Assembly (NCBI GenBank): GCA_900109485.1
Contig: FOAY01000013.1
Location: 62,001 to 126,000, forward strand
Direction of reading: 5' to 3'
DNA length: 64,000 nucleotides
From: Kosakonia sacchari
Lineage (GTDB): Bacteria; Pseudomonadota; Gammaproteobacteria; Enterobacterales; Enterobacteriaceae
Shown: positions 1 to 10,051 of the stretch, in pieces
Position numbering within the stretch: position 1 is the first letter of the stretch
How the letters are laid out: each line of letters starts with the position of its first letter
The notes under the pieces: model-generated
The model's database searches: none
Told to the model about the DNA's origin: nothing
The model's input: only the letters and a program-made list of their open reading frames with translations
Position numbers and translations under genes: made by a program

Positions 1-1
1 C

Positions 2-3000
2 GCGGTCAGTACGCCGAGCCAGTGGCAGGAAACGCACTCGCCGTTACAGGTGATTTTGCAGGCCAGCCTGCTGGAATCGGGCGGGCGTCCGGTTACGCGC
101 CGCGCGGAACAGGCTATCTGGCCTGCGCAGTCGCTGCCGGGGATCCGTCCGCAATTTGCCGCGAAAGCCGTTTACGACTACCGCACCGACACCACCGTCA
201 ATCAGCCGATTGTTGATGAAGGCAGCAACGCGGCGTTCGATATTGTCTATGCCGATGCCGCCGGGACGAAAAAGGCGGTTAATGATTTGCAGGTGCGCCT
301 GATCCGCGAACGGCGCGACTATTTCTGGAACTGGTCGGAAAGCGAAGGCTGGCAGTCGCAGTTCAACCAGAAAGATCTGGTGGAAGGCGAGCAGAGCCTC
401 AACCTTGCGGCGGATGAAACCGGCAAGGTGAGTTTCCCGGTGGACTGGGGTTCTTACCGCCTGGAAGTGAAAGGGCCAGATGACACCATCAGCAGCGTGC
501 GTTTCTGGGCCGGTTATAGCTGGCAGGACAACAGCGACGGTGCGGGCGCCGCGCGGCCTGACCGCGTCACTATGAAGCTGGACAAACCGGCTTATAAACC
601 AGGCGATACCGTGAAATTGCATATCACCGCGCCAGCCGCAGGTAAAGGTTACGCGATGATCGAATCCAGCGAGGGGCCACTGTGGTGGAAAGAGATTGAT
701 GTGCCCGCCGACGGCCTCGATCTGAGTATTCCGCTCGATCAAAAATGGCAGCGTCACGATCTCTACCTCAGCACGCTGGTGATCCGCCCTGGCGATAAAT
801 CGAAATCCGCCACGCCAAAACGCGCGGTCGGTTTGCTGCACTTGCCGATGGGCGATGAAAATCGCCGACTCGACATTGCACTGGATGCGCCACCAAAAAT
901 GCGTCCCAACCAGCCGCTGACCGTTAAAGTTAAGGCGACGGTGAAAAACGGCGAAACCCCGAAACAGGTGAATGTGCTGCTTTCCGCCGTAGATAGCGGC
1001 GTGCTGAATATTACCGACTACGTGACGCCGGATCCGTGGCAGGCCTTTTTCGGGCAGAAACGCTACGGCGCGGATATCTATGATATTTACGGCCAGGTGA
1101 TTGAAGGGCAAGGTCGTCTTGCCGCGCTGCGCTTCGGCGGTGATGGCGATGAAATGGATCGCGGCGGAAAACCGCCGGTCAATCACGTCACCATCATTGC
1201 CCAGCAGGCGCAGCCGGTACAGCTGGATGAAAACGGCGAAGGCACGGTGACATTACCGATTGGCGATTTCAACGGTGAATTACGGGTAATGGCGCAGGCG
1301 TGGACGGCAGAGGATTTTGGCAGCAGCGAAAGCAAAGTGGTGGTGGCCGCGCCGGTGATAGCCGAACTGAACACGCCGCGTTTCCTCGGCAGCGGCGACA
1401 CCTCGCGCCTGACGCTGGATCTCACCAACCTGACCGATCGGCCGCAAACACTCAGTGTGGCTCTGACTGCCGGAGGTTTACTGGCGCTGGAAAGTCAATC
1501 GCCGGAGCCGCTCACTTTGTCGGCGGGTGAACGCACCACCGTGTTTATTCCGGTACGGGCGCTGGACGGCTTTGGCGACGGCGAAATTAACGCGCAAATC
1601 AGCGGGCTGACGCTGCCGGGAGAAACCTTCGCCCCGTTACAGAAGCAGTGGAAAATCGGTGTACGCCCGCCGTTTGCTGCACAAACGGTCAACAGTGGGG
1701 CAATGCTTAAACCTGGCGAAAGCTGGCATGCGCCGGAACAACATCTGGCAGGCATTTCACCGGCCACGCTTCAGGGACGCCTGCTGTTGAGCGGCAAACC
1801 ACCACTCAATATCGCGCGCTATATTCAGGAGCTAAAAGCCTATCCGTATGGCTGCCTTGAACAAACCGCCAGCGGGCTATTCCCGTCGCTTTATACCAAT
1901 GCCGCGCAGCTTAAAGCGCTCGGTATTAAGGGCGACAGCGACGAGCAGCGTCGCGCAGCGGTGGATATTGGTATCTCCAGACTGCTGCAGATGCAGCGCG
2001 ACGACGGTGGATTCTCACTGTGGGATAAGAGCGGGCCGGAAGAGTACTGGCTGACGGCGTATGTCACCGATTTTCTGGTTAGTGCCTCGGCGCAAGGATA
2101 CAGCGTTCCGACGGAAGCGCTGAACAACGCGAACAACCGCTTGCTGCGTTACCTGCAGGACCCTGCAACGATGGCGGTGCGCTATAGCGACGATCTCCCG
2201 GCAACGAAATTTGCCGTGCAAAGCTATGCCGGGTTGGTGCTGGCGCGTCAGCAGAAAGCGCCACTGGGTGCGCTGCGTGAAATCTGGCAGCGTCACGACC
2301 AGGCCAAAGCGGGGTTACCGCTGATGCAGTTGGGCGTGGCATTAAAACTGATGGGCGACGCGCAACGCAGCGAACAGGCGCTGGCTCTGGCATTGAAAAC
2401 CCCGCGGGCAAAGGATAATCGCTGGCTGGCGGATTATGGCAGTGAACTGCGCGACAACGCGCTGATGCTGGCGCTGCTGGAAGAGAATACGCTGCTGGAA
2501 CAGGAGCAGACGCGCCTGCTGACAACGCTCTCGGAACAGGCTTACGGGCAGCGCTGGTTATCAACGCAGGAAAGCAATGCCTTATTTATGGCCGGACGTA
2601 ATCTGCAAAATGCCTCCGGAGCGTGGCAGGCGCAAACTTCGCTGGAGACGGCGGCGCTCAGTGGCGATAAATCGCAAACCCGCAACCTCGATGCCGATCA
2701 ACTGGCGGCGTTGCAGGTGACCAACAGCGGTAGCTCACCGTTATGGCTGCGCCTGGACAGTAGCGGGTACCCGATGCAGGCGCCTGCGCCTTCTGACAAC
2801 GTGCTGCACATAGAACGCACGGTGCTGGGCACCGACGGACGGAGCAAATCGCTCTCATCGCTGAAAAGCGGCGAGCTGGTGCTGGTCTGGCTGGAAGTAA
2901 GCGCCAGCCAGAATGTCCCGGATGCGCTGGTGGTGGATTTACTGCCTGCCGGTCTGGAGCTGGAAAACCAGAACCTCGCGAGCAGCAGCGCCAGCCTCCA

Positions 3001-3253
3001 GGAGAGCGGTAGCGAAGTACAGGAACTGCTTAACCGGATGCAGCAGGCTGACATTCAGCATATGGAGTTCCGCGACGATCGTTTCGTGGCTGCCGTGCCG
3101 GTGAGCGAAGGCCAGCCGGTGACGCTGGTTTATCTGGCGCGCGCGGTAACGCCGGGGACGTATCAGGTGCCAGCGCCACAGGTGGAATCGATGTACGTTC
3201 CGCAGTGGCGGGCGACCGGCGCGACCCGCAGCCCGATGATTATTGTCCCGTAA
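2..3253 (+). CDS. yfhM: Bacterial alpha-2-macroglobulin (YfhM), 5' end outside window
   Basis: The frame is open from base 2, so the N-terminal third or so lies upstream of the window; about 1,083 residues are present of a family length near 1,650. The thioester signature CLEQ is encoded at 1853-1864 within YPYGCLEQTASG, followed by alpha/alpha-toroid-like sequence (repeated short helices, 1890-2650) and a C-terminal receptor-binding-like domain. In this family the Cys-Gln thioester lets a periplasmic lipoprotein trap attacking proteases covalently. The gene ends flush with pbpC, the usual partner: PBP1c is thought to repair peptidoglycan at the same damaged sites. The identification is firm; the lipoprotein signal cannot be checked because it is off the edge. 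Confidence 0.95.
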   Translation, partial: AVSTPSQWQETHSPLQVILQASLLESGGRPVTRRAEQAIWPAQSLPGIRPQFAAKAVYDYRTDTTVNQPIVDEGSNAAFDIVYADAAGTKKAVNDLQVRLIRERRDYFWNWSESEGWQSQFNQKDLVEGEQSLNLAADETGKVSFPVDWGSYRLEVKGPDDTISSVRFWAGYSWQDNSDGAGAARPDRVTMKLDKPAYKPGDTVKLHITAPAAGKGYAMIESSEGPLWWKEIDVPADGLDLSIPLDQKWQRHDLYLSTLVIRPGDKSKSATPKRAVGLLHLPMGDENRRLDIALDAPPKMRPNQPLTVKVKATVKNGETPKQVNVLLSAVDSGVLNITDYVTPDPWQAFFGQKRYGADIYDIYGQVIEGQGRLAALRFGGDGDEMDRGGKPPVNHVTIIAQQAQPVQLDENGEGTVTLPIGDFNGELRVMAQAWTAEDFGSSESKVVVAAPVIAELNTPRFLGSGDTSRLTLDLTNLTDRPQTLSVALTAGGLLALESQSPEPLTLSAGERTTVFIPVRALDGFGDGEINAQISGLTLPGETFAPLQKQWKIGVRPPFAAQTVNSGAMLKPGESWHAPEQHLAGISPATLQGRLLLSGKPPLNIARYIQELKAYPYGCLEQTASGLFPSLYTNAAQLKALGIKGDSDEQRRAAVDIGISRLLQMQRDDGGFSLWDKSGPEEYWLTAYVTDFLVSASAQGYSVPTEALNNANNRLLRYLQDPATMAVRYSDDLPATKFAVQSYAGLVLARQQKAPLGALREIWQRHDQAKAGLPLMQLGVALKLMGDAQRSEQALALALKTPRAKDNRWLADYGSELRDNALMLALLEENTLLEQEQTRLLTTLSEQAYGQRWLSTQESNALFMAGRNLQNASGAWQAQTSLETAALSGDKSQTRNLDADQLAALQVTNSGSSPLWLRLDSSGYPMQAPAPSDNVLHIERTVLGTDGRSKSLSSLKSGELVLVWLEVSASQNVPDALVVDLLPAGLELENQNLASSSASLQESGSEVQELLNRMQQADIQHMEFRDDRFVAAVPVSEGQPVTLVYLARAVTPGTYQVPAPQVESMYVPQWRATGATRSPMIIVP

Positions 3254-5576
3254 CGTGAAAAAGCTTCTGTTACATACCCGCTGGCGCTGGCTGGCGGGAG
3301 GGCTGTTGCTGCTGATTCTCGGCGTTATTGCTGCGGACAGAATCTGGCCGTTGCCGCTGAATGAAGTTGCTCCGGCACGGGTGGTGGTTGCGCAAGAGGG
3401 AACGCCGTTATGGCGTTTTGCCGACGCGGAGGGCATCTGGCGCTATCCGGTGACCATCGAAGAGGTTTCGCCGCACTATTTACAGGCGCTCATTCAGTAT
3501 GAAGATCGCTGGTTCTGGGCGCACCCCGGCGTTAACCCGTTTTCCGTTTTGCGGGCCGCCTGGCAGGATTTGCGCGCCGGGCGCGTGGTATCTGGCGGTA
3601 GCACGCTGACCATGCAGGTCGCCAGGTTGCTGGATCCGCACCCGCGTACCTTTGGCGGCAAAATCCGCCAGCTATGGCGCGCAATGCAACTGGAGTGGCA
3701 TCTTTCTAAACGTGAGATCCTCACTCTGTACCTTAATCGCGCGCCGTTTGGCGGCACGTTACAGGGGGTTGGCGCGGCGAGCTGGGCTTATCTGGGTAAA
3801 TCACCGGCGAAACTCAGCTATTCCGAAGCGGCGCTGTTGGCCGTTTTGCCACAGGCTCCCAGCCGATTGCGGCCGGATCGCTGGCCGCAACGCGCACAGG
3901 CGGCACGTGACAAAGTGCTGGATCGCATGGTGGCGCAAAAAGTGTGGCCCGCTTCGCAGGTGAAAGAGTCGCGCGAAGAGCCGGTGTGGCTGGCTCCGCG
4001 ACAGATGCCGCAACTGGCGCCGTTATTTGCCCGGCGCATGCTGGCATCCAGTAAAGCGCTGAAGATAACTACGACGCTTGATGCCAGCCTGCAACGGCAG
4101 CTGGAAGAGATGGCGCTGGGGGTAAAGTCGCGTTTACCGCCACGCAGTTCACTGGCGATGATCGTGGTCGATCACACCAACATGAAGGTGCGTGGCTGGG
4201 TCGGATCGGTGGATATTAATGATGATAGCCGCTTTAGCCATGTCGATATGGTCAGCGCTATCCGTTCGCCGGGTTCGGTATTAAAACCCTTTATTTATGG
4301 TCTGGCGCTTGATGACGGTCTGATTCATCCGGCCTCGCTATTGCAGGACGTTCCGCGCCGGGTGGGAGATTATCGCCCCGGTAACTTCGACAGCGGTTTT
4401 CATGGCCCGGTGAGTATGAGCGAAGCGCTGGTGAGATCGCTGAACCTGCCTGCGGTACAGGTGCTGGAAGCCTATGGCCCGAAAACCTTCGCCGCTAACC
4501 TGCGCAATGCCGGTCTGCCGTTGATTCTGCCTGCCGGTGCGGAACCCAATCTGGCGTTGATCCTCGGTGGCGCAGGGGCGCGGCTGGAGGATATCGCTGC
4601 GGCCTACAGCGCCTTTGCCCGCCACGGCAATGCGGGAAGATTACGTATGACGCCGGATGCGCCGCTGGAAGAACGCCGGTTGATGTCGCCGGGTGCTGCG
4701 TGGATCATCCGCCGTATTCTGGCTGGTGAAGCGCAGCCAGTACCGGATGAAGCGTTGCCGCAGGTTGTGCCGCTGGCATGGAAAACCGGTACCAGCTATG
4801 GCTACCGCGATGCGTGGGCGATAGGTATTAATGCCCGCTATGTGATCGGCATCTGGACCGGGCGACCGGACGGTACACCCGTTGCCGGTCAGTTTGGTTT
4901 CGCCAGCGCAGTACCGCTGTTAAATCAGGTTAACAACCTGCTGCAGCCGCGCTCGGCAATAGAACAATCCCGCCTGCCGCACGATCCGCGTCCCGCTTCC
5001 GTAAGCAGCGGCATCATTTGCTGGCCGGGAGGGCAAAGCCTGCCTGAGGGAGACAGCAATTGCCGCCGCCGTCTGGCGACGTGGTTACTGGATGGCAGCC
5101 AGCCGCCAACGCTGCTGATGCCGGAGCAGGAAGGGGGGCTCGGCATTCGCTTTCCGCTGTGGTTAAACAGCGCAGGGCGCAGAGTGGCGGCGGATTGCCC
5201 GGATGCGCAGCAGAAAACCTGGATTGTCTGGCCGCGACCGCTGGAGCCCTGGTTGCCCGTCAGTGAACGTCGCGCTGCACGCTTGCCTGCCGCCGATCCC
5301 CGTTGTCCACCGCGGGATGACAACGCGCCGCCACCGCTGTTACTAAGCGGCGTGCGAGAAGGCGCCGTGATCAAGCGCGTTCCGGGACAGGCATTTGCGC
5401 TACTGCCGTTGCAAAGCAGTGGCGGAGAAGGGGAGCGCTGGTGGTTTTTAAATGGCGAGCCGTTAACGATGCATACGAGTTTATTGAATCTGCGGCTTGA
5501 TAAAGCCGGTGAATATCAGTTATTGGTTATGGATGATGTGGGACAGGTTGCGACCGTGCAGTTTACTGTGCAATAA
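3243..5576 (+). CDS. pbpC: Penicillin-binding protein 1C (bifunctional glycosyltransferase/transpeptidase)
   Basis: It polymerises and possibly cross-links peptidoglycan in the periplasm. An N-terminal membrane anchor lies at about residues 17-31. The glycosyltransferase domain carries EDRWFWAHPGV (catalytic Glu87) and GGSTLTMQVARLL. The transpeptidase domain has SPGSVLKPF (Ser345, Lys348), SLN and WKTGTSYG (Lys514). A BiPBP_C-type domain ends the protein. Numbering is from a TTG at 3243, which would overlap yfhM by 11 bases; a GTG at 3255, one base after the yfhM stop, gives MKKLLLHTRW and is an equally good or better start. Neither has a strong ribosome binding site, so translational coupling to yfhM is likely. 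Length (777 codons) agrees with the E. coli protein. Confidence 0.95.
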   Translation: MSRNVKKLLLHTRWRWLAGGLLLLILGVIAADRIWPLPLNEVAPARVVVAQEGTPLWRFADAEGIWRYPVTIEEVSPHYLQALIQYEDRWFWAHPGVNPFSVLRAAWQDLRAGRVVSGGSTLTMQVARLLDPHPRTFGGKIRQLWRAMQLEWHLSKREILTLYLNRAPFGGTLQGVGAASWAYLGKSPAKLSYSEAALLAVLPQAPSRLRPDRWPQRAQAARDKVLDRMVAQKVWPASQVKESREEPVWLAPRQMPQLAPLFARRMLASSKALKITTTLDASLQRQLEEMALGVKSRLPPRSSLAMIVVDHTNMKVRGWVGSVDINDDSRFSHVDMVSAIRSPGSVLKPFIYGLALDDGLIHPASLLQDVPRRVGDYRPGNFDSGFHGPVSMSEALVRSLNLPAVQVLEAYGPKTFAANLRNAGLPLILPAGAEPNLALILGGAGARLEDIAAAYSAFARHGNAGRLRMTPDAPLEERRLMSPGAAWIIRRILAGEAQPVPDEALPQVVPLAWKTGTSYGYRDAWAIGINARYVIGIWTGRPDGTPVAGQFGFASAVPLLNQVNNLLQPRSAIEQSRLPHDPRPASVSSGIICWPGGQSLPEGDSNCRRRLATWLLDGSQPPTLLMPEQEGGLGIRFPLWLNSAGRRVAADCPDAQQKTWIVWPRPLEPWLPVSERRAARLPAADPRCPPRDDNAPPPLLLSGVREGAVIKRVPGQAFALLPLQSSGGEGERWWFLNGEPLTMHTSLLNLRLDKAGEYQLLVMDDVGQVATVQFTVQ

Positions 5577-5650
5577 CTGCGCAAATGGCGAGTTTGGTGA
5601 ATGGTGTTACTAAAACTCGTCTCATTTTAAAAAAATGTTACCCTCATCCA

Positions 5651-5679
5651 TAGGCAACGCCCGCGTTGCTCTTTATAAT
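5651..5679 (+). promoter_or_regulatory. Candidate sigma-70 promoter of ndk
   Basis: A perfect -10 TATAAT (5674-5679) lies 17 bp after a weak -35 TAGGCA (5651-5656), about 50 bases upstream of the ndk start. A ribosome binding site AGAGG (5717-5721) follows. This is pattern recognition only; no start site was measured. Confidence 0.55.
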
Positions 5680-5726
5680 CCGCGCCACACCTATTCAGGG
5701 CAACAGAACAACTTACAGAGGTAAAC

Positions 5727-6158
5727 ATGGCTATTGAACGTACTTTTTCCATCATTAAACCGAACGCGGTGGCAAAAAACGTTATTGGCAGCATCTTCTC
5801 TCGCTTCGAAGCGGCGGGTTTCAAAATCGTTGGTACCAAAATGCTGCACCTGACCGTTGAGCAGGCTCGTGGTTTCTACGCCGAGCATGAAGGTCGTCCG
5901 TTCTTTGACGGTCTGGTTGAGTTCATGACGTCTGGCCCGATCGTGGTTTCTGTAATGGAAGGTGAAAACGCCGTGCAGCGTCACCGCGATCTGCTGGGCG
6001 CAACCAACCCGGCGAACGCGCTGGCCGGTACTCTGCGCGCTGACTACGCAGACAGCTTCACCGAAAACGGTACCCACGGTTCCGATTCCGTAGAATCTGC
6101 GGTCCGCGAAATCGCTTTCTTCTTTGCTGAAGGCGAAGTTTGCCCGCGCACGCGCTAA
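5727..6158 (+). CDS. ndk: Nucleoside diphosphate kinase
   Basis: This cytosolic enzyme equilibrates NTP and NDP pools by transferring the gamma phosphate through a phospho-histidine. The 143-residue protein begins [15 protein letters not shown] and carries the active-site segment ENGTHGSDS with the catalytic His at residue 117, the same number as in E. coli. The start ATG is preceded by AGAGG seven bases away. The gene is monocistronic: its own promoter lies upstream and a strong terminator lies at 6240-6280. There is nothing unusual in it. Confidence 0.98.
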   Translation: MAIERTFSIIKPNAVAKNVIGSIFSRFEAAGFKIVGTKMLHLTVEQARGFYAEHEGRPFFDGLVEFMTSGPIVVSVMEGENAVQRHRDLLGATNPANALAGTLRADYADSFTENGTHGSDSVESAVREIAFFFAEGEVCPRTR

Positions 6159-6239
6159 TCGTGTAACGAGTTTTACACTTTTCTTTGGCAAATGCCGCGT
6201 GCAAACGTGGTATCTGTGCGTCAGAATTTGTACAATACT

Positions 6240-6280
6240 GCGCCCCAGGATGAGCAGTCGCTTGCCTGGGGCGCTTCTTT
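6240..6280 (+). terminator. Rho-independent terminator of ndk
   Basis: A 10-bp perfect stem GCGCCCCAGG (6240-6249) / CCTGGGGCGC (6265-6274) with a 15-base loop is followed by TTCTTTT. Confidence 0.85.
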
Positions 6281-6328
6281 TCAACCCTCCACGGGCCATA
6301 ACGTGTAATAACGAGGCCGGAATAAAAT

Positions 6329-7495
6329 ATGTCTGAACAAATTTCCATGCCTGAGAACGACGCTCTCACGGTTCCAAACAAAGACGCAAAAATTAACCTG
6401 CTGGATTTAAACCGTCAGCAGATGCGTGAATTTTTCAAAAACTTAGGTGAAAAACCCTTCCGCGCCGACCAGGTGATGAAGTGGATGTATCACTATTGCA
6501 GCGACGACTTTGATGAGATGACCGACATCAACAAAGTCCTGCGCAACAAATTAAAAGAAGTGGCTGAAATTCGCGCCCCGGAAGTTGTGGAAGAACAACG
6601 CTCTTCCGATGGCACCATCAAATGGGCGATTGCCGTTGGCGATCAGCGCGTTGAAACCGTTTATATCCCGGAAGAAGACCGTGCGACGCTCTGCGTCTCT
6701 TCACAGGTGGGATGTGCGCTGGAGTGTAAATTCTGCTCTACCGCGCAACAGGGGTTTAACCGCAACCTGCGCGTTTCCGAAATCATTGGCCAGGTGTGGC
6801 GCGCGGCGAAAATTATCGGCGCAGCGAAAGTCACCGGCAGCCGCCCGATCACCAACGTGGTGATGATGGGCATGGGCGAGCCGCTGCTCAACCTGACGAA
6901 CGTGGTACCGGCAATGGAGATCATGCTGGATGATTTCGGTTTTGGTCTTTCTAAACGTCGCGTCACGCTCTCGACTTCAGGCGTGGTTCCGGCGCTGGAT
7001 AAGCTGGGCGATATGATTGACGTTGCGCTGGCCATCTCCCTGCACGCGCCAAACGATGCAATCCGCGATGAAATTGTACCGATCAATAAAAAGTACAATA
7101 TCGAAACCTTCCTTGGCGCCGTTCGTCGCTACATTGAAAAATCCAACGCCAACCAGGGCCGTGTGACCATTGAGTACGTGATGCTGGACCATGTAAACGA
7201 TGGTACGGAGCATGCGCATGAACTGGCCGAGCTGCTGAAAGATACGCCGTGCAAAATCAACCTGATTCCGTGGAACCCGTTCCCGGGGGCGCCGTACGGT
7301 CGTAGCTCCAATAGCCGTATCGATCGTTTCTGCAAGGTGCTGATGAGCTATGGCTTTACCACCATCGTGCGTAAAACGCGCGGTGATGATATCGACGCAG
7401 CTTGTGGTCAGTTGGCCGGCGATGTGATCGACCGCACCAAGCGTACAATGCGTAAGCGTATGCAGGGTGAAACGATCGCGGTGAAGGCGCTGTAA
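6329..7495 (+). CDS. rlmN: Dual-specificity 23S rRNA/tRNA (adenine-C2) methyltransferase RlmN
   Basis: A radical-SAM methyltransferase that makes m2A2503 in 23S rRNA and m2A37 in some tRNAs. The radical-SAM cysteines are C129, C133 and C136 ([10 protein letters not shown]), offset by four from E. coli because the N-terminus is slightly longer (388 versus 384 residues). The C-terminal [11 protein letters not shown] holds the cysteine that carries the transient methyl link. It is separated from ndk by a terminator and followed by a weak hairpin, then rodZ. The identification is secure. Confidence 0.98.
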   Translation: MSEQISMPENDALTVPNKDAKINLLDLNRQQMREFFKNLGEKPFRADQVMKWMYHYCSDDFDEMTDINKVLRNKLKEVAEIRAPEVVEEQRSSDGTIKWAIAVGDQRVETVYIPEEDRATLCVSSQVGCALECKFCSTAQQGFNRNLRVSEIIGQVWRAAKIIGAAKVTGSRPITNVVMMGMGEPLLNLTNVVPAMEIMLDDFGFGLSKRRVTLSTSGVVPALDKLGDMIDVALAISLHAPNDAIRDEIVPINKKYNIETFLGAVRRYIEKSNANQGRVTIEYVMLDHVNDGTEHAHELAELLKDTPCKINLIPWNPFPGAPYGRSSNSRIDRFCKVLMSYGFTTIVRKTRGDDIDAACGQLAGDVIDRTKRTMRKRMQGETIAVKAL

Positions 7496-7502
7496 GGCTG
7501 TG

Positions 7503-7530
7503 ATGCAGCGCGAAGAATGTGCTGCATTTT
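7503..7530 (+). terminator. Weak terminator-like hairpin after rlmN
   Basis: ATGCAGC (7503-7509) pairs with GCTGCAT (7521-7527) across an 11-base loop, followed by a short T tract. It is too weak to be certain; read-through into rodZ is possible. Confidence 0.45.
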
Positions 7531-7719
7531 ATAAAAATGTCGAATATTTGGCCTGTACGTATGCAGGCTATTAATAATTACGGTGCGTTTCTCCTGACTT
7601 TAAGGCAGTATGTAGTGATGGAACAACGGCTTAGCAAAAAGTGCCTAAAGCTGTTCTGTTATGACGAGCCTGACAGTCTTATACTGTGGGTCTACGTTTA
7701 ACTGACCCGGTTATTTCGC

Positions 7720-7750
7720 GGCGCGTGTGGGCATTGCGGCCACACGCGCC
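7720..7750 (+). promoter_or_regulatory. Strong hairpin in the rodZ leader
   Basis: A perfect 11-bp stem GGCGCGTGTGG (7720-7730) / CCACACGCGCC (7740-7750) with a 9-base loop lies 38 bases before the rodZ ATG. No T tract follows, so it is not a simple terminator. A TATACT at 7680-7685 could be a -10 box whose transcript would begin just upstream of this hairpin. The 292-base rlmN-rodZ gap holds no other convincing feature. Confidence 0.5.
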
Positions 7751-7787
7751 TGAATGTTTACTTTTCACGTACCAGTAGTTGTAGCGA

Positions 7788-8798
7788 ATGAATACTGAAG
7801 CCACTCAAGACCAAAACGAAGTACAAACCACTGGCGTTCGTCTGCGCAGCGCCCGTGAACAACTTGGACTCAGCCAACAGGCGGTTGCAGAACGCTTGTG
7901 TCTGAAGGTCTCCACGGTACGCGATATCGAAGAGGATCGATCGCCTGCCGATCTGGCATCGACGTTTGTGCGCGGTTATATCCGCTCATATGCCCGCCTG
8001 GTGCACATCCCCGAAGAAGAATTACTGCCGATGATCGAGAAGCAAGCGCCGGTCAGAGCGGCGAAAGTTGCTCCGATGCAGACCTTTGCTTTAGGCAAAC
8101 CGCGCAAAAAACGCGATGGCTGGTTGATGAGCTTTACCTGGCTGGTGCTGTTTGTGGTGATAGGGTTGACGGGTGCCTGGTGGTGGCAGAATCATAAAGC
8201 TCAGCAGGAAGAGATCAGCACGATGGCCGATCAATCCTCTGCGGAACTTAATGCCAGCAACAGTAGCAATAACGCGCAAAGCGTACCGTTGAACAACGAT
8301 CCTGCCACTGCCGCCGCGACGGATGATAACTCCTCAACGCCGATTGAAGCCCCGGCTCCGTCAACCACCGCGCAGGCGCCGACGACCGCGCAGCAAGCGC
8401 CGGTGAATACCGCCAACCAGAACCTGGTGGTTTCTCCCTCTCAGGCGAATGTTGAATCAACTCAGCAGCCTGCAGCAACCGCGAACAATGGGCAGTTGCC
8501 TACAGATCAGGCGGGTGTTGCTGGCGCTGTTGCCGATACCAATGCGCTGGTGATGAGCTTCAACGCTGACTGCTGGCTCGAAGTGAGCGATGCGACCGGT
8601 AAAAAACTGTTTAGCGGCCTGCAACGTAAAGATGCCACGCTGAATCTGACCGGTCAGGCGCCGTATAAATTAAAAATTGGCGCACCGGCAGCAGTACAGA
8701 TCCAGTATCAGGGAAAACCTGTCGATCTGAGTCGTTTTATCAGAACTAACCAGGTTGCGCGTCTGACCCTCAATGCCGAACAATCAGCAACACAGTAA
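7788..8798 (+). CDS. rodZ: Cytoskeleton protein RodZ
   Basis: A bitopic inner-membrane protein that links MreB filaments to the elongation machinery and maintains rod shape. Residues about 16-75 form the Cro/C1-type helix-turn-helix that binds MreB ([19 protein letters not shown]). A basic stretch (KPRKKRD) precedes one transmembrane helix at about 112-133. A long Ser/Thr/Pro/Ala/Gln-rich periplasmic linker follows, then a C-terminal beta domain (residues about 250-336). Length equals the E. coli protein within one residue. It starts the run rodZ-ispG-hisS-yfgM-bamB, whose members are close-spaced. Confidence 0.97.
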   Translation: MNTEATQDQNEVQTTGVRLRSAREQLGLSQQAVAERLCLKVSTVRDIEEDRSPADLASTFVRGYIRSYARLVHIPEEELLPMIEKQAPVRAAKVAPMQTFALGKPRKKRDGWLMSFTWLVLFVVIGLTGAWWWQNHKAQQEEISTMADQSSAELNASNSSNNAQSVPLNNDPATAAATDDNSSTPIEAPAPSTTAQAPTTAQQAPVNTANQNLVVSPSQANVESTQQPAATANNGQLPTDQAGVAGAVADTNALVMSFNADCWLEVSDATGKKLFSGLQRKDATLNLTGQAPYKLKIGAPAAVQIQYQGKPVDLSRFIRTNQVARLTLNAEQSATQ

Positions 8799-8824
8799 CA
8801 GACGGGCAACGCGGGAGATTTTTC

Positions 8825-9943
8825 ATGCATAACCAGGCCCCGATTCAACGTCGGAAATCGAAACGGATTTACGTTGGGAACGTGCCGATCGGCGATGGGG
8901 CTCCCATCGCGGTGCAATCAATGACCAACACGCGCACCACGGATGTGGAAGCGACGGTCAATCAAATTAAGGCGCTGGAGCGCGTCGGCGCGGATATTGT
9001 TCGTGTTTCCGTCCCCACGATGGACGCGGCAGAAGCCTTCAAACTCATCAAACAGCAGGTGAGTGTTCCGCTGGTGGCGGACATCCATTTTGACTACCGC
9101 ATTGCGCTGAAAGTGGCCGAATATGGCGTTGACTGTTTGCGCATCAATCCCGGCAACATCGGTAACGAAGAACGTATTCGCACGGTAGTTGACTGCGCCC
9201 GCGATAAAAATATTCCCATTCGCATCGGCGTTAACGCCGGTTCGCTGGAAAAAGATCTGCAGGAAAAGTACGGCGAACCGACGCCGCAGGCGCTGCTCGA
9301 ATCGGCAATGCGCCATGTGGATCACCTCGATCGTCTTAACTTCGATCAATTCAAAGTCAGCGTGAAAGCCTCTGACGTATTCCTCGCCGTTGAATCCTAT
9401 CGTCTGCTGGCGAAGCAGATCGATCAGCCGTTGCATCTCGGGATCACCGAAGCTGGCGGCGCCCGCGCAGGTGCGGTGAAATCCGCTATCGGCCTTGGCT
9501 TACTGCTGTCTGAAGGTATCGGCGATACGCTGCGTATTTCGCTGGCCGCCGATCCGGTGGAAGAGATCAAAGTCGGTTTTGATATTCTGAAATCACTGCG
9601 TATTCGTTCCCGCGGGATCAACTTTATCGCCTGCCCGACCTGCTCCCGCCAGGAGTTCGACGTGATCGGTACGGTTAACGCGCTGGAGCAGCGGCTGGAA
9701 GATATCATTACGCCGATGGATGTCTCCATTATCGGCTGCGTGGTGAACGGCCCTGGCGAAGCGCTGGTCTCCACGCTTGGCGTGACGGGCGGCAATAAGA
9801 AAAGCGGCCTGTATGAAGACGGCGTGCGCAAAGATCGTCTTGATAACGCAGATATGATCGCTCAGCTTGAGGCCCGTATTCGCGCAAAAGCGTCGATCCT
9901 GGATGAAGCGCGCCGTATCGACGTGCAACAGGTAGAAAAATAA
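8825..9943 (+). CDS. ispG: 4-hydroxy-3-methylbut-2-en-1-yl diphosphate synthase (flavodoxin)
   Basis: This iron-sulfur enzyme of the MEP pathway converts ME-cPP to HMBPP. The protein has 372 residues, identical to the E. coli length. The cluster cysteines are visible as CPTC and GCVVNGPGE (family positions 270, 273 and 305). The N-terminal TIM-barrel part includes [12 protein letters not shown] and the conserved INPGNIG. It lies 26 bases after rodZ with GGGAG upstream of the ATG. No anomaly was seen. Confidence 0.98.
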   Translation: MHNQAPIQRRKSKRIYVGNVPIGDGAPIAVQSMTNTRTTDVEATVNQIKALERVGADIVRVSVPTMDAAEAFKLIKQQVSVPLVADIHFDYRIALKVAEYGVDCLRINPGNIGNEERIRTVVDCARDKNIPIRIGVNAGSLEKDLQEKYGEPTPQALLESAMRHVDHLDRLNFDQFKVSVKASDVFLAVESYRLLAKQIDQPLHLGITEAGGARAGAVKSAIGLGLLLSEGIGDTLRISLAADPVEEIKVGFDILKSLRIRSRGINFIACPTCSRQEFDVIGTVNALEQRLEDIITPMDVSIIGCVVNGPGEALVSTLGVTGGNKKSGLYEDGVRKDRLDNADMIAQLEARIRAKASILDEARRIDVQQVEK

Positions 9944-10030
9944 CGTAGCTGGGAAGCGGCTGGCTTCCCGTGTATGATGAACCCGCCCGGCGCGACCCTG
10001 ACTCGTCGCTGCCCTGAGGGTTCATTTTTT
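9944..10030 (+). ncRNA. sroE: SroE-like RNA / hisS leader between ispG and hisS
   Basis: E. coli encodes the small RNA SroE in exactly this interval. The sequence here shows two hairpins: GGGAAGC (9951-9957) / GCTTCCC (9963-9969), and ATGAACCC (9977-9984) / GGGTTCAT (10018-10025) followed immediately by a T run to 10030. The second looks like a terminator or attenuator ahead of hisS. The ends are approximate and the assignment rests on position and structure, not on a covariance-model search. Confidence 0.5.
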
Positions 10031-10051
10031 GTATTCATAAAGAGAATAAAC

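Noticed and set aside
44-1186. A 380-codon open frame antisense to yfhM
   Set aside because: It mirrors the codon periodicity of yfhM, has no ribosome site or recognisable product, and yfhM is certain.
7519-7701. A 60-codon frame between rlmN and rodZ
   Set aside because: No ribosome binding site, it overlaps the likely rodZ promoter, and the peptide resembles nothing.
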